Source: an uncultured Eubacteriales bacterium
GTDB taxonomy: Bacteria > Bacillota > Clostridia > Oscillospirales > Oscillospiraceae
Length of the DNA stretch: 64,000 nucleotides
Direction: 5' to 3'
NCBI GenBank assembly: GCA_900544765.1
Contig: UQWI01000004.1
Span: 124,001 to 188,000 of the forward strand
Below the pieces are notes generated by a model. The model saw only the letters and a list, made by a program, of their open reading frames with translations. It ran no database searches and was not told where the DNA came from. Position numbers and translations under genes: made by a program. Shown here piece by piece: positions 31,807 through 40,585 of this stretch. Every line of letters begins with the position of its first letter. Position 1 is the stretch's first letter.

Positions 31807-33875
31807 TTTGTCACAGCCTCCTTGTGGGTGTCATTCAGGAATCCCGCGCGCCAGGTGAGCTTCGCGGTCAGCGGGTCGAACAGAATAAGCAGCGCGGGCA
31901 GGGCCAGCATGACCATCGCCATGGATAGCACGGTGCCGCGGGCGAGCAGTATGCCAAGCTCCGCAACGACCTCGAGCGAGCTCTCAAGGCCCAGGCAGAG
32001 TCCTGCGGAAGTCAGGATGAGGCCGCTCGTGAGCACGCTCTCGAAGTTTGTGTTCAGCGTGGCCACGACCGCCTCGCGCTTGCCCATCGTGCGGCGGTTG
32101 GCCGTGTAGCCGCTGGTCATGAGTATGGCGTAGTCTATTGTGGCGCCGAGCTGCACCGTGTTTATGACCAGATAGCCGATATATACGATAGGCTCGCTGG
32201 AGAAGTACGGCACGGAGAGGTTTATCCATATGGCCGACTCGATGCAGAACAGCAGTATGAAGGGCAGCGTCACGCTCTTGAAGGTGACCAGCAGGGTGAG
32301 GAATATGAAGCCTATGGCGATGAGGTTTACAAGCGTGGAGTCCGCCGTGACGACGTCGCGCATGTCGTAGAGGTTGGCGCTCTGGCCGCAGAGCCAGCTC
32401 TCGCTGTAGTATTTGTCGGCTGCGGCGCGCACCTGCTCGACGACGGCGAAGGCCTCGTCGCCCTCCTCGCTGGTGTCCGTGTACATGATTATGCGTGCGT
32501 AGTTGTCGGAGTAGAACTGGCTGACTATGGCATCGTCCAGGAAGCCCTCAGGCACAACGCCGACTGTGCCGGCGTAGCTCAGCACACTGGTGACGTGGTC
32601 TATGTCCGCAAGCTCTGCGGCCAGCTCCGCCTCGGCGCCGGGGTCGCCGCGCGGCACGAGCAGGACGAGGGCGTTGCTCTCGCCGAACTCTGCGTTAATT
32701 GCCTCGGTGTCGCGGCCGTAGTCAATCTGCGGGTCGGGTACGCCGTTGCCGTAGAGGAAGTCGTTGCGGGACTGCGCCAGGTAGCAGGGGATTACGCATA
32801 TCAGCACGAGGATGAGCGCCGGGATGCGCACCTTTACGAGGGCGCGGCCTATGCGTTTGCCGGGGTGTATTATCGGCTTGTGGGTAGTCTTGTCCAGCAG
32901 CTTGACGCAGGCCAGCGACAGGGCGGGGAAGAACACCATGACGGAGATATAGCTGAGTACGATGCCCTTGACCAGGTTGAGGCCCAAATCCGCGCCTATG
33001 CCGAAGCGCATGAACATCAGCGCCAGGAAGCCGAAGAGCGTCGTCGCGGCGCTTGCGGCTATGGACGAGAAGCTCTCGCGTATGGCCAGGCGCATAGCCT
33101 CTTCGCTGTCCTCCACTTCCTCGCGGTGACGGCCAAAGCTGTTCAGGAGGAAGATGGCGTAGTCAAGCGAAACGGCGAGCTGCATTATCGGGCTGACGCT
33201 CTGCGTGACGAAGCTTATCTCGCCGAAGATAACGTTCGTGCCCATATTTATAATGACGGCGATGCCTATGGCCGACAGGAAAAGCAGAGGGGAAATCCAG
33301 CTGGTGGTCGTGACTAGAAGTATCAGTATCGCCAGCGGCACCATGATTACGAGTATGCCAACGACCTCGCTCACGACGTGGCTCTGCATGCTGGCCGTGC
33401 TGGCGGCGTTGCCGCTGATGGCCCCGCCTTCGCCTATCACCTCGTAGATGGCGGCGACGGCCTCGCTCTCCATGCCGTCCTCTATGGTTACGTCGTAGAG
33501 CGCAATGCCGTCATGCCAGTATTGGTTTACGCTCGCCTCGTCCATAAATTCGATCGGCGTGGTCAAATCCTGCGTGTCGTCGAGCCACATGACGCCGGTC
33601 ACGCCGGTACACGCGGCGATCTCCGCCTTCATTTCCACGGCGCCGGTCAGCGTGAGATCCTTGACCATGACGCGCGTGTTCGGCACGCCTGAGCCGAACT
33701 CCGAGTACATGAGATCCAGCGCTATCGTGCTCTCCGAGTCCTCGGGCAAATAGTCCGTTAGGTCGTAGTTGACGCTCACGCCGAGGATCAGCACGGCGGA
33801 CACTATCGCCGCGACCAGGAATATGGAGATTACGAGTTTTTTGTGCCTCGTGATCCCCCGTGTAAACCTATCCAT
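31803..33875 (-). CDS. MMPL/RND superfamily membrane transporter
   Basis: 690 residues with two RND-like halves, each one helix, an extracytoplasmic loop and a block of five helices (VSPIMQLAVSLDYAIFLLNS in the first; VNTVQLGATIDYAILMTSGY in the second, both carrying the D-Y pair of the proton relay). MMPL proteins move lipids or drugs using the proton gradient. The start at 33875 (MDRFTRGITRHKK) has GGAGGAG upstream; a longer frame from 33926 is unsupported. Translationally coupled to the secreted partner and divergent from a TetR gene, which is likely its repressor. Substrate unknown. Confidence 0.9.
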   Translation of the reverse strand: MDRFTRGITRHKKLVISIFLVAAIVSAVLILGVSVNYDLTDYLPEDSESTIALDLMYSEFGSGVPNTRVMVKDLTLTGAVEMKAEIAACTGVTGVMWLDDTQDLTTPIEFMDEASVNQYWHDGIALYDVTIEDGMESEAVAAIYEVIGEGGAISGNAASTASMQSHVVSEVVGILVIMVPLAILILLVTTTSWISPLLFLSAIGIAVIINMGTNVIFGEISFVTQSVSPIMQLAVSLDYAIFLLNSFGRHREEVEDSEEAMRLAIRESFSSIAASAATTLFGFLALMFMRFGIGADLGLNLVKGIVLSYISVMVFFPALSLACVKLLDKTTHKPIIHPGKRIGRALVKVRIPALILVLICVIPCYLAQSRNDFLYGNGVPDPQIDYGRDTEAINAEFGESNALVLLVPRGDPGAEAELAAELADIDHVTSVLSYAGTVGVVPEGFLDDAIVSQFYSDNYARIIMYTDTSEEGDEAFAVVEQVRAAADKYYSESWLCGQSANLYDMRDVVTADSTLVNLIAIGFIFLTLLVTFKSVTLPFILLFCIESAIWINLSVPYFSSEPIVYIGYLVINTVQLGATIDYAILMTSGYTANRRTMGKREAVVATLNTNFESVLTSGLILTSAGLCLGLESSLEVVAELGILLARGTVLSMAMVMLALPALLILFDPLTAKLTWRAGFLNDTHKEAVTK

Positions 33876-33922
33876 AGGCACTCCTCCGCTTCGGCGGCGC
33901 ACACCCGCCGCCACAAAGATAA

Positions 33923-34040
33923 TCAACGTGGTGTTGACTTACTTACGCTTTTATAGTATATTTTCATTTTGAAAACAAGGCAACAGTCAGTTTGACGGAT
34001 TTTGAAAAATCTTAAACGCTTTTGTGGGCAAACGTATAAT
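33923..34040. promoter_or_regulatory. Divergent control region of the MMPL operon and TetR gene
   Basis: The inverted repeat TCAAC-N5-GTTGA (33923-33937) overlaps a plus-strand promoter TTGACT (33934-33939), 17 bases, TATATT (33957-33962). A second plus-strand promoter nearer the TetR gene reads TTAAAC (34012-34017), 17 bases, TATAAT (34035-34040). On the minus strand TTGCCT, 17 bases, TATACT and an alternative TTGTTT, 17 bases, TATAAA face the MMPL gene, placing the repeat just after its start site. The repeat is a candidate TetR operator able to control both directions. Confidence 0.6.
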
Positions 34041-34076
34041 TAATCACAAAAATTTTACGATTTCGGGGGTGAGCGG

Positions 34077-34646
34077 ATGCCCGGCAAAAAACTTGACGCG
34101 CGTGTGCGATACACCAAGATGATGATAAAAAACAGCATCATCGAGATAATGAAGGCAAAGCCGGTCGCAAAAATAACCGTGACCGAAATCTGCGAGCGCG
34201 CGGGCATAAACCGTGCCACCTTCTACGCGCACTACAGCGACCCCACCGACGTGCTGCAGAGCATAGAGAGCGAGCTCATAGACGACATATCCAACCGGAC
34301 GCGGCCGGCAATCGCGGCTATGGGTACGGATTTGCGGGATTCGCTGATGGGCATAGTCGAATATATCAAGGAGAACGCCGACATCTGCCGCGTGCTGCTC
34401 TCCGGCTCCGTGGACACGAGCTTTCAAAATAAAGTCGTGGACATGGTGGAGAAGCAGTTCATAGAGCACTGGCGTTCCTTTTCGTCCACGAGCATGGAGG
34501 ACGCGAAGTACATCTTTACGTTTATCGCCATAGGCAGCGTCGGCGTCATACGCAAATGGCTGGACGAGGACGCGCGCAAGCCGTCGGAGGAGATAGCCGA
34601 GATAATAATCAAGATATCGAGCGCCGGTTTCCTGAGTTTTAGCTGA
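34077..34646 (+). CDS. TetR/AcrR family transcriptional regulator
   Basis: 189 residues. The N-terminal helix-turn-helix has the family pattern KNSIIEIMKAKPVAKITVTE, then ICERAGINRATFYAHYSD. The C-terminal helical domain (about 70-189) resembles the TetR_C_33-like domain of small Firmicutes regulators. ATG 34077 follows a GGGGGTGAG run. It is divergent from the MMPL operon, with an inverted repeat between them, so it is probably that operon's repressor. Ligand unknown. Confidence 0.92.
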   Translation: MPGKKLDARVRYTKMMIKNSIIEIMKAKPVAKITVTEICERAGINRATFYAHYSDPTDVLQSIESELIDDISNRTRPAIAAMGTDLRDSLMGIVEYIKENADICRVLLSGSVDTSFQNKVVDMVEKQFIEHWRSFSSTSMEDAKYIFTFIAIGSVGVIRKWLDEDARKPSEEIAEIIIKISSAGFLSFS

Positions 34647-34653
34647 CGCGGCG

Positions 34654-34683
34654 GTTTAATATTGCGCCGTTCCGGGCAAGATA
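34654..34683 (+). promoter_or_regulatory. Sigma-F-type promoter of spoIIR
   Basis: GTTTA (34654-34658), exactly 15 bases, GGGCAAGATA (34674-34683): all five -35 positions and 9 of 10 -10 positions of the forespore sigma-F pattern (GYWTA, 15 bases, GGNNANAMTA). The start would be near 34690, 23 bases before the spoIIR ATG. spoIIR is a classical sigma-F gene, so motif and target agree. Confidence 0.75.
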
Positions 34684-34712
34684 GCCTTAGAAAACAACGG
34701 GAGGCTACATAT

Positions 34713-35318
34713 ATGTCCGGAAAAAGTACACTGCGCAAATGGGAAATCTCCCTGCTGGTTGCGCTCAGCATAACGCTGCTCACCGGCTCATGGGCCGCCT
34801 CGGCAAGCGGACGGGTCTCAGGCCAGCTGGTGAGGCTGCATGTCATAGCCGACTCGGATGAGCCGGAGGAGCAGGCTGTAAAACTCGACGTGCGCGACGC
34901 GGTTTTGGCTTATCTGGAGCCGAAGCTCGCCTCGGCGTCGGACAGCCGCGAGGCCGGGGACATCATTGCCTCTGAGCTGGACGGCATAGCCGCCGCCGCA
35001 GAGGGCGCGGCGCAGGGCAGGCCGGTATCCGTCGGCTTCGGAGAAGAGTACTACCCCACGCGGGTCTACGAGAACTTTTCGCTCCCCGCCGGGAGGTATC
35101 AGTCCCTGCGCGTGACGCTGGGCGAGGGCGCCGGGCACAACTGGTGGTGCGTCGTGTTCCCGCCGCTGTGCCTCACCACGGCCGGGACGGAGGAGGCCTT
35201 TGAGGCCCTGGACGAGGGTACGCGCGAGATTATCAGCGACGACGGGGAGGGAGTGGTGTTCCGCTTCCGTATCCTGGAGCTTTGGGGAGAGCTGCTCGAA
35301 GCCCTGGGCTGTGATTGA
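34713..35318 (+). CDS. spoIIR: Stage II sporulation protein R
   Basis: 201 residues. The family motifs LVRLHVIADSDEPEEQAVKL, DVRDAVLAYL and NWWCVVFPPLC are all present; an N-terminal hydrophobic segment (about 9-28) exports the protein. SpoIIR is made in the forespore under sigma-F and, from the intermembrane space, triggers SpoIIGA to process pro-sigma-E in the mother cell. ATG 34713 has GGGAGG nine bases upstream; an in-frame upstream start at 34662 lies before the predicted transcript start. Monocistronic with a sigma-F promoter and a strong terminator. Confidence 0.95.
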   Translation: MSGKSTLRKWEISLLVALSITLLTGSWAASASGRVSGQLVRLHVIADSDEPEEQAVKLDVRDAVLAYLEPKLASASDSREAGDIIASELDGIAAAAEGAAQGRPVSVGFGEEYYPTRVYENFSLPAGRYQSLRVTLGEGAGHNWWCVVFPPLCLTTAGTEEAFEALDEGTREIISDDGEGVVFRFRILELWGELLEALGCD

Positions 35319-35321
35319 GCA

Positions 35322-35357
35322 AAACGGGCAGGCCGGAGGGCCTGCCCGTTTGCTTTT
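35322..35357 (+). terminator. Terminator after spoIIR
   Basis: A 13-bp perfect stem AAACGGGCAGGCC (35322-35334) / GGCCTGCCCGTTT (35339-35351), 4-base loop, followed by GCTTTTG. Confidence 0.9.
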
Positions 35358-35391
35358 GCGCTTGAGCGGGAACAAATTGCCGCCGTATTCG

Positions 35392-36081
35392 TCAAGCCCA
35401 CAGACGGTTGCTGAGCTTGGCCATGGCGACGGCCTTCAGGAAGAAGTCGTAGACCGGCGCGATGCGTTCAAAATCGGCGGCGAGCCGGTGCGGCAGCTCC
35501 TCGGAGTAGAGCAAGTCGAGGGAATTTTCCTCGTGCGTAAGGCAGAAGCTCTTCTCGTCGAGCCATTCGCGCTCATTTTCCGGCGCGTCTGGGTGGCGCG
35601 TGCGCTTGTAGCGCTCGTCCTCGAGCGCGAACACATTCTGAGCCTCATACGCCGCGTATGCGGCGAGCCAGTCGGGGTCGCGGGACTTTATCAGGTCCCG
35701 GGCGCAGTCCATGGTGGCGGGGTCGGTCTGATACCAGCCGCAGCCCCAGCGCAGGCGCCGCGGCGAGAACTCGAACCAGAACCCGGGGTAGCCCTCATAC
35801 TTGGCGCGGCGCAGGTTTATCCACAGCACGTCGCGGTAGAGCGGCAGCTCCGGGCCGCGGCGCGTGTCGCGCCAGAGCCGGGATATGCTCTTGCCCACGC
35901 GGGGGTCGATGACGAGCGCGGGGTCAATGCGGCTCATCTCCGGCGCAAGGGCTTGTACAAGCTCTGCGGTGGGTTCAACCACGAGCGAGAGGTATTCACT
36001 CCGGTGCTCGTGGAACCAGTCTCTCGAATTCATTACGCGATTGAGGGCCATGAAGTCCAATGTGGCTTCTGAAAAGGGCAT
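35392..36081 (-). CDS. DUF2461 family protein
   Basis: 229 residues. It matches the DUF2461 pattern: an N-terminal FMALNRVMNSRDWFHEHRSEY block, SISRLWRDTRR and the aromatic core GYPGFWFEFSPRRLRWGCGWY (about residues 97-118). The family is widespread and has no established function. Soluble, no signal peptide. ATG 36081 has AGGAGAC upstream on the minus strand. Monocistronic and convergent with spoIIR. The C-terminal 60 residues (ENEREWLDEKSFCLTHEEN onward) are usual for the family. Confidence 0.85.
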   Translation of the reverse strand: MPFSEATLDFMALNRVMNSRDWFHEHRSEYLSLVVEPTAELVQALAPEMSRIDPALVIDPRVGKSISRLWRDTRRGPELPLYRDVLWINLRRAKYEGYPGFWFEFSPRRLRWGCGWYQTDPATMDCARDLIKSRDPDWLAAYAAYEAQNVFALEDERYKRTRHPDAPENEREWLDEKSFCLTHEENSLDLLYSEELPHRLAADFERIAPVYDFFLKAVAMAKLSNRLWA

Positions 36082-36223
36082 TTTTTGTCGTCTCCTGTCG
36101 AAATTTCGCTGGTGATTATATCACATGCCGCCTTGAGAGGCAAGTTCACAAATATTTCTGGAAAACGCTCCATGTATGTGGTAAGATGTTACCTGCCTCA
36201 ATACTTTTCTGGGAGGTCTGCAA

Positions 36224-37084
36224 ATGCGCGCCTTTATGAAGCGGGTGGACCTGTTCTGTTATAAACACCCGCGCTTCGGCATCAACAACCTCATGCTTTA
36301 CGTCGTCTTTGGCACGGCGGCGGTATGGCTGCTCAGCCTGATGGACGGCACAAACATGCTGATAAGCTACCTCGCGTTCGACGCGGCGGCAGTGCTGCGC
36401 GGCCAGGTTTGGAGGATAGTCACCTTTATTTTTATCCCGCAGAGCTACGGCGTAATCTCGCTGCTGCTCTTCCTTTACTTCTACTACTTCATCGGCTCCA
36501 CGCTGGAGCGAGAGTGGGGACCGGGCCGCTTTACCATCTATTACGGCATGGGCATGCTGCTCACGGTGCTGTACGGTTTTATCGCCTATTTCGTAGACGG
36601 ACGCCGTATCGGCATGAGCTCCACCTATATTAACCTCTCCATGTTCTTCGCATTTGCGACTATGTTCCCCGAGCAAAGGGTGCTGCTTTTTTACATCATC
36701 CCGATAAAGATGAAGTGGCTTGCCATCGTGGACGCGGCCTACTTCGTTTACGATATCGCGGTGAACATCGGCAGAGGCTATGGCATGATGAGCTTCCTGC
36801 CCCTTGTCGCGCTGCTCAACTTCTTCCTCTTCTGCGGAGACGACCTCTTCCACACCGTCATGCCGCGCGGACGCCAGCGCAGACAAAAGACGATAAATTT
36901 TCAGCGGGAAGTGCGCAAAATAAAGTATGAGCAGAAGCACTCGGGCTACACGCGCAAATGCGAGGTATGCGGACGCACGGACACCGACTATCCCGACCTC
37001 GAGTTCCGCTATTGCTCGAGGTGTGCGGGGGTACACTGCTTCTGCCAGGACCATATAAACAACCACGTCCACTTCACGGAATAA
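36224..37084 (+). CDS. Rhomboid-like membrane protein with C-terminal Cys-rich tail
   Basis: 286 residues, about six membrane helices. The rhomboid-fold hallmarks LRGQVWRIVTFIFIP, GSTLEREWGPGRF and a GxSx loop GMSSTYINL (Ser132) are present, but where an active rhomboid protease has the TM6 histidine (H-x-G-G) this protein has VALLNFFLF, so catalysis is doubtful. A hydrophilic tail (about 215-286) has CxxC pairs (Cys246/Cys249, Cys264/Cys267) and further Cys272, Cys274 and His residues, a likely zinc-binding knuckle. It may be a pseudoprotease. ATG 36224 has GGGAGG nine bases upstream. Possibly co-transcribed with the next gene, 46 bases downstream. Confidence 0.75.
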   Translation: MRAFMKRVDLFCYKHPRFGINNLMLYVVFGTAAVWLLSLMDGTNMLISYLAFDAAAVLRGQVWRIVTFIFIPQSYGVISLLLFLYFYYFIGSTLEREWGPGRFTIYYGMGMLLTVLYGFIAYFVDGRRIGMSSTYINLSMFFAFATMFPEQRVLLFYIIPIKMKWLAIVDAAYFVYDIAVNIGRGYGMMSFLPLVALLNFFLFCGDDLFHTVMPRGRQRRQKTINFQREVRKIKYEQKHSGYTRKCEVCGRTDTDYPDLEFRYCSRCAGVHCFCQDHINNHVHFTE

Positions 37085-37130
37085 TGCGGACATGGCCGGA
37101 CATAGAAATTAAACCGGTGGTGTATTGAAA

Positions 37131-38942
37131 ATGCCTTCAGGGAAAAAGAGAACAAACCGACAGAGCTATCGGAACGATTATTCCAGGGCGGGCCGCTCCC
37201 CGGCCGCAGCCGCGGCGCTGGGGCTGGTATTTATACTGCTCGTGCTCGTGCTGGTGTTCATAGTATACAAGTCGGCCACTTATGAGCCGGACTCGAATCC
37301 GGCCGACACGGGTTCCGGGCTCGTTGACCCGACGGGCGACGCCTCGCCGGCGCCGTCCGAAGCCGCGCCGGACGTCACGCCGGAGCCGACGCCGGAACCG
37401 ACGCCGGAGCCGTTTGAACCGCATGCGGTGGACTCAACCCAGCCGGGAAACTACATCCTCTCGACCGCGATTCAGGTCGACGGGACCACCCTGGCCGACG
37501 GCGAGGATTATCAGGACGACACCGGTATATACATGGGCTACGGCAGCGAGTATTCCAGCCTCAACGGTGTGCCGACGTTCCGCGGCAACAATTTCAGGGA
37601 CGGCGGGGCTTACGGGACGGCTCAGATGACGCAGAAGCAGTTCGGGAATTACTGGACGCATGCGACAGGCTCGCTCATGGACCCGATAGACGGCGCGTAC
37701 TGGTCCGGCAACGGCTGGACCGGACAGCCGCTCATCGCCGAGTGGCCCTATGAGACGAGGCAGATAATGACCAGCATGCACGACTGGGCCAGGAACCAGG
37801 AGACGCTTGTCGAGGTCATCTACCCGTCCATGGACGGCTACATCTACTTCCTCGAGCTCGAGACAGGCAAGGAGACCCGTGACGCCATCTACATGGGCCT
37901 GACCTACAAGGGTACGGGCACCCTGGACCCGCGCGGATACCCGCTGCTGTATGTGGGCAGCGGCTACAACACCAGCGCCAGCCGCGTCTCCATTATCAGC
38001 CTCATTGACGGCAGCGTGCTCTATGAGTTCGGCGGGGCGAGCGAGGACTTCGAGCTGCGCACCTGGCCCATGTTCGACGCCGCGCCGCTGATAGACGCCG
38101 ATACGGATAAGCTCATTTGGGCCGGCGAGAACGGTATCCTCTATATAATCACCCTCGGCACCGAGTACGACGAAGAGGCCGGTACGGTGAGCGTCAATCC
38201 CACGCGCACGGTGAAGTGGCGCTACCAGAGCTCGCGAAACGCCAGCAGCCGCTGGTACCTTGGCTTTGAGGCGTCCCCGGTCGTCTGGCAGGGCTACATT
38301 TTCATGCCGGATAACGCCGGATACTTAATGTGCCTCGACCTCAACACCCTGGAGCTGGTTTGGGTGCAGGATATACTCGACGACGCCAACTGCACGCCGG
38401 TGCTTTCAATAGAGGACGGACATCCATACCTCTACGTCTCCACAAGCTTCCACCTGGGCTGGCGCAGTTGGAATACTGCGGACGTGCCGGTCTGGAAAAT
38501 TGACGCCGAGACCGGTGAGATAGTCTGGCAGGTGGACTACACCTGCTACAGCGAGAGCGGCCTGTCCGGAGGCAGCCAGGGCAGCATAGCGCTGGGGCAG
38601 GGCAGCCTGGAGGGCATCGTATACGTCTCCATGTCCCGCTATCCAAACTCCGGCGGCGGCACGCTTCTGGCCCTCGACGCAGACAGCGGCGAGGAGATAT
38701 GGACGAAGAGCACGCAGGTTTACAGCTGGTCGACGCCTACGCTGGTATATGACCAGGATGGCAACGGCTATGTTGTCTACTGCACTCTCGGCGAGTACAT
38801 GTACCTGCTTGACGGCAAAGACGGCACGGAATACGACGCGCTCAACTGCGGCGGCAAATTTGAAGCCAGCCCGGCCATATTCAACAACTGGATAGTCGTC
38901 GGCCACCGAAACGGCGCCATTTGGGGCGTCCAGCTGACATGA
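37131..38942 (+). CDS. Membrane-anchored PQQ-like beta-propeller protein
   Basis: 603 residues. A basic N-terminus (MPSGKKRTNRQS), one membrane helix (about 27-48), a Pro/Glu/Thr/Ala-rich linker with PEPTPEP repeats (about 60-100) and an exported domain of about 480 residues with Trp-docking-type repeats (VWQGYIFMPDNAGYLMCLDL, VPVWKIDAETGEIVWQVDY, GTLLALDADSGEEIWTKS, YMYLLDGKDGTEYDAL), the blades of a PQQ-like propeller. No dehydrogenase active-site motif is evident, so it is more likely a structural or binding propeller. ATG 37131 has a weak GGTGG upstream. Confidence 0.8.
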   Translation: MPSGKKRTNRQSYRNDYSRAGRSPAAAAALGLVFILLVLVLVFIVYKSATYEPDSNPADTGSGLVDPTGDASPAPSEAAPDVTPEPTPEPTPEPFEPHAVDSTQPGNYILSTAIQVDGTTLADGEDYQDDTGIYMGYGSEYSSLNGVPTFRGNNFRDGGAYGTAQMTQKQFGNYWTHATGSLMDPIDGAYWSGNGWTGQPLIAEWPYETRQIMTSMHDWARNQETLVEVIYPSMDGYIYFLELETGKETRDAIYMGLTYKGTGTLDPRGYPLLYVGSGYNTSASRVSIISLIDGSVLYEFGGASEDFELRTWPMFDAAPLIDADTDKLIWAGENGILYIITLGTEYDEEAGTVSVNPTRTVKWRYQSSRNASSRWYLGFEASPVVWQGYIFMPDNAGYLMCLDLNTLELVWVQDILDDANCTPVLSIEDGHPYLYVSTSFHLGWRSWNTADVPVWKIDAETGEIVWQVDYTCYSESGLSGGSQGSIALGQGSLEGIVYVSMSRYPNSGGGTLLALDADSGEEIWTKSTQVYSWSTPTLVYDQDGNGYVVYCTLGEYMYLLDGKDGTEYDALNCGGKFEASPAIFNNWIVVGHRNGAIWGVQLT

Positions 38943-38951
38943 CCCGATGAA

Positions 38952-38985
38952 AATTGCTCCGGCGCCGTGCTGCGCCGGGGCAATT
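38952..38985 (+). terminator. Hairpin after the beta-propeller gene
   Basis: A 14-bp stem (one T-G pair), 38952-38965 with 38972-38985 and a 6-base loop, ten bases after the stop codon. No T-tract follows, so it terminates weakly or protects the 3' end. Confidence 0.6.
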
Positions 38986-39009
38986 CTGCGCGCAGGAGGG
39001 CGTCACAGC

Positions 39010-39038
39010 TTGACAATGCGCCTGTTATTATATAAAAT
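39010..39038 (+). promoter_or_regulatory. Sigma-A promoter of proS
   Basis: TTGACA (39010-39015), 17 bases, TAAAAT (39033-39038). The leader would be only about 35 bases, too short for a T-box. Confidence 0.82.
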
Positions 39039-39079
39039 GTGAGTTCAGCGAACACGGACTAAGGAAAAGGAGCTTATAT

Positions 39080-40519
39080 ATGGCTAAGGACAAGAAAGTC
39101 GAGAGCATAACAGATATGGATAAGGACTTCGCCCAGTGGTTCACCGACGTGTGTACCAAGGCGGAGCTCGTTGACTACTCCGGAGTGAAGGGGCTCTTCA
39201 TCCTGCGGCCCTACGGCTACGCCATCTGGGAGAACATACAATCTGCGCTGGACAAGCGCTTCAAGGCCACCGGCCATGAGAACGTCAGCATGCCCATGCT
39301 CATACCCGAGAGCCTGCTGCAGAAGGAGAAGGACCACGTCGCCGGCTTCGCGCCCGAGTGCGCCTGGGTCACCGTCGGCGGCAGCGAGGAGCTGCCCGAG
39401 AGGCTGTGCATCCGCCCCACCAGCGAGACTCTCTTCTGCGAGCACTGGAGCCATATAGTCCACTCCTGGCGCGATTTGCCCTGCCTCTACAACCAGTGGT
39501 GCAGCGTGCTCCGCTGGGAAAAGACCACACGCCCCTTCCTGCGCGGGCGCGAGTTCCTCTGGCAGGAGGGACACACCATCCACGCCACCGCCGAAGAGGC
39601 CATAGCCGAGACGAAGCAGATGCTCGAGATATATGCCGACGTCTGCGAGAACGTCCTGGCCATGCCCGTGCTGCGCGGCGTCAAGACCGACAAGGAGAAG
39701 TTCGCCGGAGCCGAGGACACCTACACCATAGAGTGCATGATGCACGACCACAAGGCGCTCCAGTCCGGCACCAGCCACTACTTCGGCGACGGCTTCGCCA
39801 AGGCCTTCGGCATTTCCTTCTCCGACAGGGAGAACAAGCTCCGCGCCCCGTTTGAGACCAGCTGGGGCATGTCCACGCGCGTCATCGGCGGGCTTATTAT
39901 GACCCACGGCGACAACAACGGCCTTGTGCTGCCTCCGCGCGTCGCGCCCACTCAGGTCATCGTCCTGCCCATAGCGGCGCACAAGCCCGGCGTCACCGAG
40001 GCCGCCCAGGCCGTGGTTGAGCGCCTCAAGGCCGCGGGTATCCGCGTCAAGGGCGACTTCTCCGACAATTCCCCCGGATGGAAGTTCGCCGAGTGGGAGA
40101 TGAAGGGCGTGCCTGTCCGCCTCGAGCTCGGTCCCCGCGATATCGAGGCCAATGCCTGCGTCGCCGCCAGGCGCGACAACGGCGAGAAGGTCACGCTCAG
40201 CCTCGACGACCTCGAGGAGAGCGTCGCGGAGCTGCTCGAGAGCGTGCAGCAGGGCCTCTTCGACAAGGCCAGGCGCAACCTCGAGGAGCACACCTACACC
40301 GCTTCTACCGTCGACGAGGTGAAGGACGTCGTTGAAAACCGCGGCGGCGGCTTCGTCAAGACCATGTGGTGCGGCGACGAGGCCTGCGAGCTGAAGATGA
40401 AGGAGCTCGCCGGCGTCACCAGCCGCTGCATCCCCTTTGAGCAGGAGCACCTGGGAGAAACCTGCCCGGTCTGCGGCCGTGCGGCCAAGAAGATGATAGT
40501 CTGGGGCGTCGCGTATTGA
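39080..40519 (+). CDS. proS: Proline-tRNA ligase, archaeal/eukaryote-like short form
   Basis: 479 residues, without the large editing insertion found in the bacterial-type enzyme. Class II motifs are visible (motif 2 area [20 protein letters not shown] and [14 protein letters not shown]; motif 3 area [16 protein letters not shown]), followed by the anticodon-binding domain and a C-terminal zinc-like domain ([11 protein letters not shown] ... [11 protein letters not shown]), ending with the conserved Tyr. It charges tRNA-Pro. ATG 39080 has AAGGAG about nine bases upstream. Monocistronic with a consensus promoter. Confidence 0.97.
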   Translation: MAKDKKVESITDMDKDFAQWFTDVCTKAELVDYSGVKGLFILRPYGYAIWENIQSALDKRFKATGHENVSMPMLIPESLLQKEKDHVAGFAPECAWVTVGGSEELPERLCIRPTSETLFCEHWSHIVHSWRDLPCLYNQWCSVLRWEKTTRPFLRGREFLWQEGHTIHATAEEAIAETKQMLEIYADVCENVLAMPVLRGVKTDKEKFAGAEDTYTIECMMHDHKALQSGTSHYFGDGFAKAFGISFSDRENKLRAPFETSWGMSTRVIGGLIMTHGDNNGLVLPPRVAPTQVIVLPIAAHKPGVTEAAQAVVERLKAAGIRVKGDFSDNSPGWKFAEWEMKGVPVRLELGPRDIEANACVAARRDNGEKVTLSLDDLEESVAELLESVQQGLFDKARRNLEEHTYTASTVDEVKDVVENRGGGFVKTMWCGDEACELKMKELAGVTSRCIPFEQEHLGETCPVCGRAAKKMIVWGVAY

Positions 40520-40543
40520 CGGCGTGAACAGCCAGCGGGAGGA

Positions 40544-40572
40544 AAGGGCGCCCTCGGGCGCCCTTCGCTTTT
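40544..40572 (+). terminator. Terminator after proS
   Basis: AAGGGCGCC (40544-40552) / GGCGCCCTT (40557-40565) with a 4-base loop, then CGCTTTT. Confidence 0.8.
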
Positions 40573-40585
40573 GGGAGGATGGAAT

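Noticed and set aside
39009..39079. T-box leader for proS
   Set aside because: A consensus promoter lies only about 35 bases before the ATG; there is no room for a T-box and no terminator between them.
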